Shown here: positions 5,449 through 7,514 of the stretch, in pieces
How the letters are laid out: each line of letters opens with the position of its first letter
Position numbering within the stretch: position 1 is the stretch's first letter
DNA from: Campylobacteraceae bacterium
Lineage (GTDB): Bacteria; Campylobacterota; Campylobacteria; Campylobacterales; Campylobacteraceae
Direction of reading: 5' to 3'
Assembly (NCBI GenBank): GCA_031276365.1
Contig: JAISNG010000053.1
Span: 1 to 7,514, forward strand
Length of the DNA stretch: 7,514 nucleotides
Translations under genes and position numbers: made by a program
Notes under the pieces: model-generated
What the model was told of the DNA's origin: nothing
The model's database searches: none
Seen by the model: only the letters and a program-made list of their open reading frames with translations

Positions 5449-7176
5449 TTATTCCTTGATATTTTTTTTAATTTTTAAAACAAAAGTCGTAGGATTGGCG
5501 TTGTTTGCCAACTCTACATCACCACTTAACTTCTCTTTTGCCAATTTTTTGGCAAAAAACAGCCCCATTCCAAATCCATTCTGTTTTTGAGAGCGGCTTA
5601 ACGGCGAAAAGAGTTTTTTTGCACCCTTTTGCGTAATGCCGCCGCCGAAATCCGATACAAAAATAGAGATATTTTCATCGTCGGCGTCAAATTTTATCTC
5701 TATGGTTCTATCGTTAATATCTTTTGTATTAAGCGGCATAGCGGCTATGGAATCTTTAGCATTTTGCATAAGTACCAATAAAATCTGCTGTATAAAATTT
5801 TCTGATGAATAGATTTTAAGCCCTGTAACGGCAGAAGCGTCCATGTTTACCGTGATATTGTTCTGTGCAAAATTTGTATGCATAACATAAAGCACGTTAT
5901 TCACGCACTCGCTCAATTCGAACTCGCTTATATCATCAGAGTTTCTGTAGAAATTGCGATAAATATTTATCGTTTTATCCATCATGCTAATAGAGCGCTG
6001 CGAAAGCTCCAGATTGCTTTTTATGCTATTTTTGTCCATTTTTTTTGCTTCTAAAAGCTGAATTGTGTTGCTGACGATAAGCATCAGAGCATTCAGCGGC
6101 TGATGCAATTGGTGATTGATAGCCGATACCAAAGCCCCGACTTCGCTCATACGCGAGTTATATTCCAGCAAATCTTCATACTCTCTTTTTTTCGCTTCCG
6201 CGCGCCTGTGCAAAAATGCATATAAACCATTTATGACAATAATAAATGTTATAAAACAGACAAATACCACCAAGGCATGTCTTAAAAAACGCATTAGAGC
6301 TTCATTTTCTATGTCGTTGCCGTCCATACCCACAGCCAAATACCAATCAAAATCGTCAATCGTATCTATTGATACAATATCGTTTTCAAAATATAAAGTA
6401 TTGGGAGTTACATATCCCCCGTCCGTTTTATATTCGCGGATTTTCGCAAGTTTGTATTTAAGGGTATCTTTGCTGCCGCCTCCTTGAGTGAAAATATTAC
6501 CGTTTTTGTCGCCGATAAAATAGTACAATTTATCATTAGGTACGTTCAAAGCTTTTATTTTGTTAAACAGCAGTTCCGTTTTGATGATACCGCAAAAGAC
6601 AGCCTTAAATTCATACTCTTTAAAAACAGGCGTGCAAATATTAAATGTAGGTTCGTGCAAAAGTCCATGAGATTCTATGACTTCTATTGTAGTTTTAAGT
6701 TTTGTCTTCGTTTCCTGAAACCATTTCTCTTTGAGATACCATTTGTCTTCGTTTTCGGTATAGTAATGTTTATTGCCGTATCCGTACGTGTATCCCTCTA
6801 TATAATCGTCCATTTTTTTATTATTAACGTATAAATATTTATCAGGCACCAAAAGCTGTACCGCGTCAAAATATTTGTTTCCCTCTATATATATATTCAT
6901 AAAATGCTGCACATTTTTTTCATTGTCATGATTGTAGTCAAAATATTTTGCGGCAATCTCTATACTGTTCATGCGCTCTAATATCCATGACTGTATGATA
7001 TATCTAATCTCTCTGAACATAATAATACGGTTTTGTTCGGCAATATTTTTAATATCGCTTCTGATGCCGAAAAAATTGTTGCCGAGCATTATGACGAAAG
7101 CTATAGTAGCAACCAGTATCAAATTGTAAATCTTATAATTTTCAATATTTTTGAAAAACTCTTTTATATCGCCCAA
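5449..7176 (-). CDS. Membrane sensor histidine kinase with a Cache-like extracytoplasmic domain
   Basis: This 575-residue kinase has a first membrane helix at about residues 15–32, a large extracytoplasmic domain (about 37–297), a second membrane helix (about 300–322) and a cytoplasmic kinase core. The outer domain looks like dCache: it includes YFDAVQLLVPDKYLYV, an INxIxTP-like NICTPVF segment and a terminal FDWYLAVGMDGNDI. The H-box is INHQLHQPLNAL with His355. The N-box is LMQNAKDSI (Asn472), G1 is SDFGGGI (Asp509) and G2 is NGFGMGLFFAKKL. The HQPLN pattern recalls DctB-like (HPK4) kinases. A Gln follows the phospho-His instead of the usual Glu. No PAS or HAMP domain is evident. The start is a TTG at 7176, because no ATG or GTG lies in frame upstream before a stop. 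It is one base from its response regulator. The ligand is unknown. Confidence 0.92.
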   Translation of the reverse strand: MGDIKEFFKNIENYKIYNLILVATIAFVIMLGNNFFGIRSDIKNIAEQNRIIMFREIRYIIQSWILERMNSIEIAAKYFDYNHDNEKNVQHFMNIYIEGNKYFDAVQLLVPDKYLYVNNKKMDDYIEGYTYGYGNKHYYTENEDKWYLKEKWFQETKTKLKTTIEVIESHGLLHEPTFNICTPVFKEYEFKAVFCGIIKTELLFNKIKALNVPNDKLYYFIGDKNGNIFTQGGGSKDTLKYKLAKIREYKTDGGYVTPNTLYFENDIVSIDTIDDFDWYLAVGMDGNDIENEALMRFLRHALVVFVCFITFIIVINGLYAFLHRRAEAKKREYEDLLEYNSRMSEVGALVSAINHQLHQPLNALMLIVSNTIQLLEAKKMDKNSIKSNLELSQRSISMMDKTINIYRNFYRNSDDISEFELSECVNNVLYVMHTNFAQNNITVNMDASAVTGLKIYSSENFIQQILLVLMQNAKDSIAAMPLNTKDINDRTIEIKFDADDENISIFVSDFGGGITQKGAKKLFSPLSRSQKQNGFGMGLFFAKKLAKEKLSGDVELANNANPTTFVLKIKKNIKE

Positions 7177-7200
7177 ATATTCAACCCCAAAAATATAATC

Positions 7201-7218
7201 TAAAATGATATCATTTTA
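7201..7218. promoter_or_regulatory. Perfect 18-bp palindrome over the kinase promoter, candidate operator
   Basis: TAAAATGATATCATTTTA is its own reverse complement over all 18 bases, and flanking bases do not extend it. It covers the -10 (TATCAT) and half of the spacer of the kinase promoter, where a bound protein would block transcription. The bound protein is unknown. ATGATATCAT loosely resembles half-sites of Fur-type boxes, but one central base is missing. Confidence 0.55.
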
Positions 7219-7232
7219 CTAATTATTGTCAA
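7205..7232 (-). promoter_or_regulatory. Promoter of the kinase–regulator operon
   Basis: On the minus strand a perfect TTGACA (7232–7227) is followed after 16 bases by TATCAT (7210–7205, 5/6 to TATAAT). Transcription would begin near 7198, giving a leader of roughly 22 bases with GGGG about eight bases before the TTG start. A second AT-rich TATATT at 7197–7192 is a weaker alternative -10. Confidence 0.6.
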
Positions 7233-7296
7233 GTATTACGACCCAAGCGAGTTTTTCAGCAATATCCGAGCAAAAATAAAATCAATTTTTCAACAG

Positions 7297-7313
7297 TATC
7301 ACAGCATGCGATA
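7297..7313 (-). terminator. Weak hairpin after the universal-stress-like gene
   Basis: On the minus strand TATCGCA and TGTGATA can pair (7 bp, one G-U) around a TGC loop, 6 bases past the stop codon. No T run follows at once; an ATTTTATTTTT stretch comes about 15 bases later. Position fits a terminator, but the sequence support is thin. Confidence 0.25.
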
Positions 7314-7319
7314 TTCAAT

Positions 7320-7514
7320 TTACTCTACAAAAGTCAAAAGTAGATTTGTATTTGCTATCTGCGCTATTCTTGAAGCTGTGCTGCCGAATATTATAGGATT
7401 TAAGCCTGAGAGATTTCTGGAAGCAAGAACGATTGTTGTGTAGCCGTTTTGTTCCGCATAATCCTTAACCGCTTCGGATACGCTCTCGGCATCCATCACA
7501 ACGACTTCGGCATC
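7320..7514 (-). CDS. C-terminal fragment of a universal stress protein (UspA-like) family member
   Basis: A minus-strand frame enters from the right edge and ends at TAA 7322–7320, giving 64 residues of a C-terminus. It runs from DAEVVVMDAESVSEAV through TIVLASRNLSGLN to a terminal IIFGSTASRIAQIANTNLL and LTFVE. The SGL–nine residues–GS arrangement followed by a helix and a last beta strand matches the end of the UspA fold, where nucleotide-binding members have G-x2-G-x9-G(S/T). Here the first glycine of that motif is replaced (ASRNLSGLN…FGS), so ATP binding is uncertain. Whether this is a stand-alone Usp or the tail of a larger transporter-type protein cannot be seen. It lies 143 bases upstream of the kinase start, on the same strand. 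Confidence 0.7.
   Translation of the reverse strand, partial: DAEVVVMDAESVSEAVKDYAEQNGYTTIVLASRNLSGLNPIIFGSTASRIAQIANTNLLLTFVE

Noticed and set aside
5536..5557. Perfect 9-bp inverted repeat TTTTGCCAA/TTGGCAAAA with a 4-base loop inside the kinase gene
   Set aside because: It falls in the codons for the lysine-rich FFAKKLAKEKL helix after the G2 box, has no terminator-like position, and is explained by coding sequence.
6116..6834. Two plus-strand open frames (116–123 codons) opposite the kinase gene
   Set aside because: They are antisense to well-defined kinase domains, have no clear ribosome-binding site, and give Phe/Ser-rich sequences typical of shadow frames.
1..7514. Mobile element, defence system or CRISPR array
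   Set aside because: No transposase, integrase, terminal repeats, regular direct repeats or nuclease/toxin motifs are visible; most genes are core functions in a conserved order.

Overview
This window looks like core chromosome of a Campylobacterota (Epsilonproteobacteria) species. It is fairly AT-rich, and its proteins resemble remembered Campylobacter/Sulfurimonas-type homologues. The gene order fabH–plsX–rpmF–yceD-like–ndk–fdxA, with ahpC divergent from fdxA, is the order known from Campylobacter jejuni. In C. jejuni ahpC is followed by flhB; here a two-component system follows instead. The genus cannot be fixed from the sequence alone.

Layout, left to right. (1) 2–477, plus strand: the 3' end of a gene tentatively read as a Na+/phosphate-cotransporter-type protein with a PhoU-like tail, overlapping by one base a 75-residue coiled-coil protein of unknown function. 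(2) 527–3439, minus strand, read right to left: ndk, a YceD/DUF177-like zinc-motif protein, rpmF (48 aa), plsX and fabH. These are tightly packed, with gaps of 2, 15 and 9 bases and then an 8-base overlap, so they look like one transcript from a TATAAT promoter upstream of ndk. It links nucleotide balance, ribosome assembly and the start of phospholipid and fatty-acid synthesis. (3) 3562–3846, minus strand: fdxA, a 2[4Fe-4S] ferredoxin with its own promoter region. (4) 3847–4077: a 231-bp divergent intergenic region with three separate inverted repeats and a good ahpC promoter. (5) 4078–4674, plus strand: ahpC, a 2-Cys peroxiredoxin. (6) 4685–4706: a hairpin between convergent genes. (7) 4737–7176, minus strand: a membrane sensor histidine kinase followed one base later by an OmpR-like response regulator. 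The kinase promoter carries a perfect 18-bp palindrome over its -10. (8) 7320–7514, minus strand: the C-terminal end of a universal-stress-protein-like gene.

Together, fdxA and ahpC form a redox and oxidative-stress pair around a shared regulatory region. The kinase–regulator pair senses an unknown extracytoplasmic signal. I see no mobile element, CRISPR array, tRNA or rRNA, and no convincing new multi-gene system. The least explained items are the operator-like palindromes at ahpC and at the kinase promoter, the orphan two-component system, and the small coiled-coil protein at 250–477.
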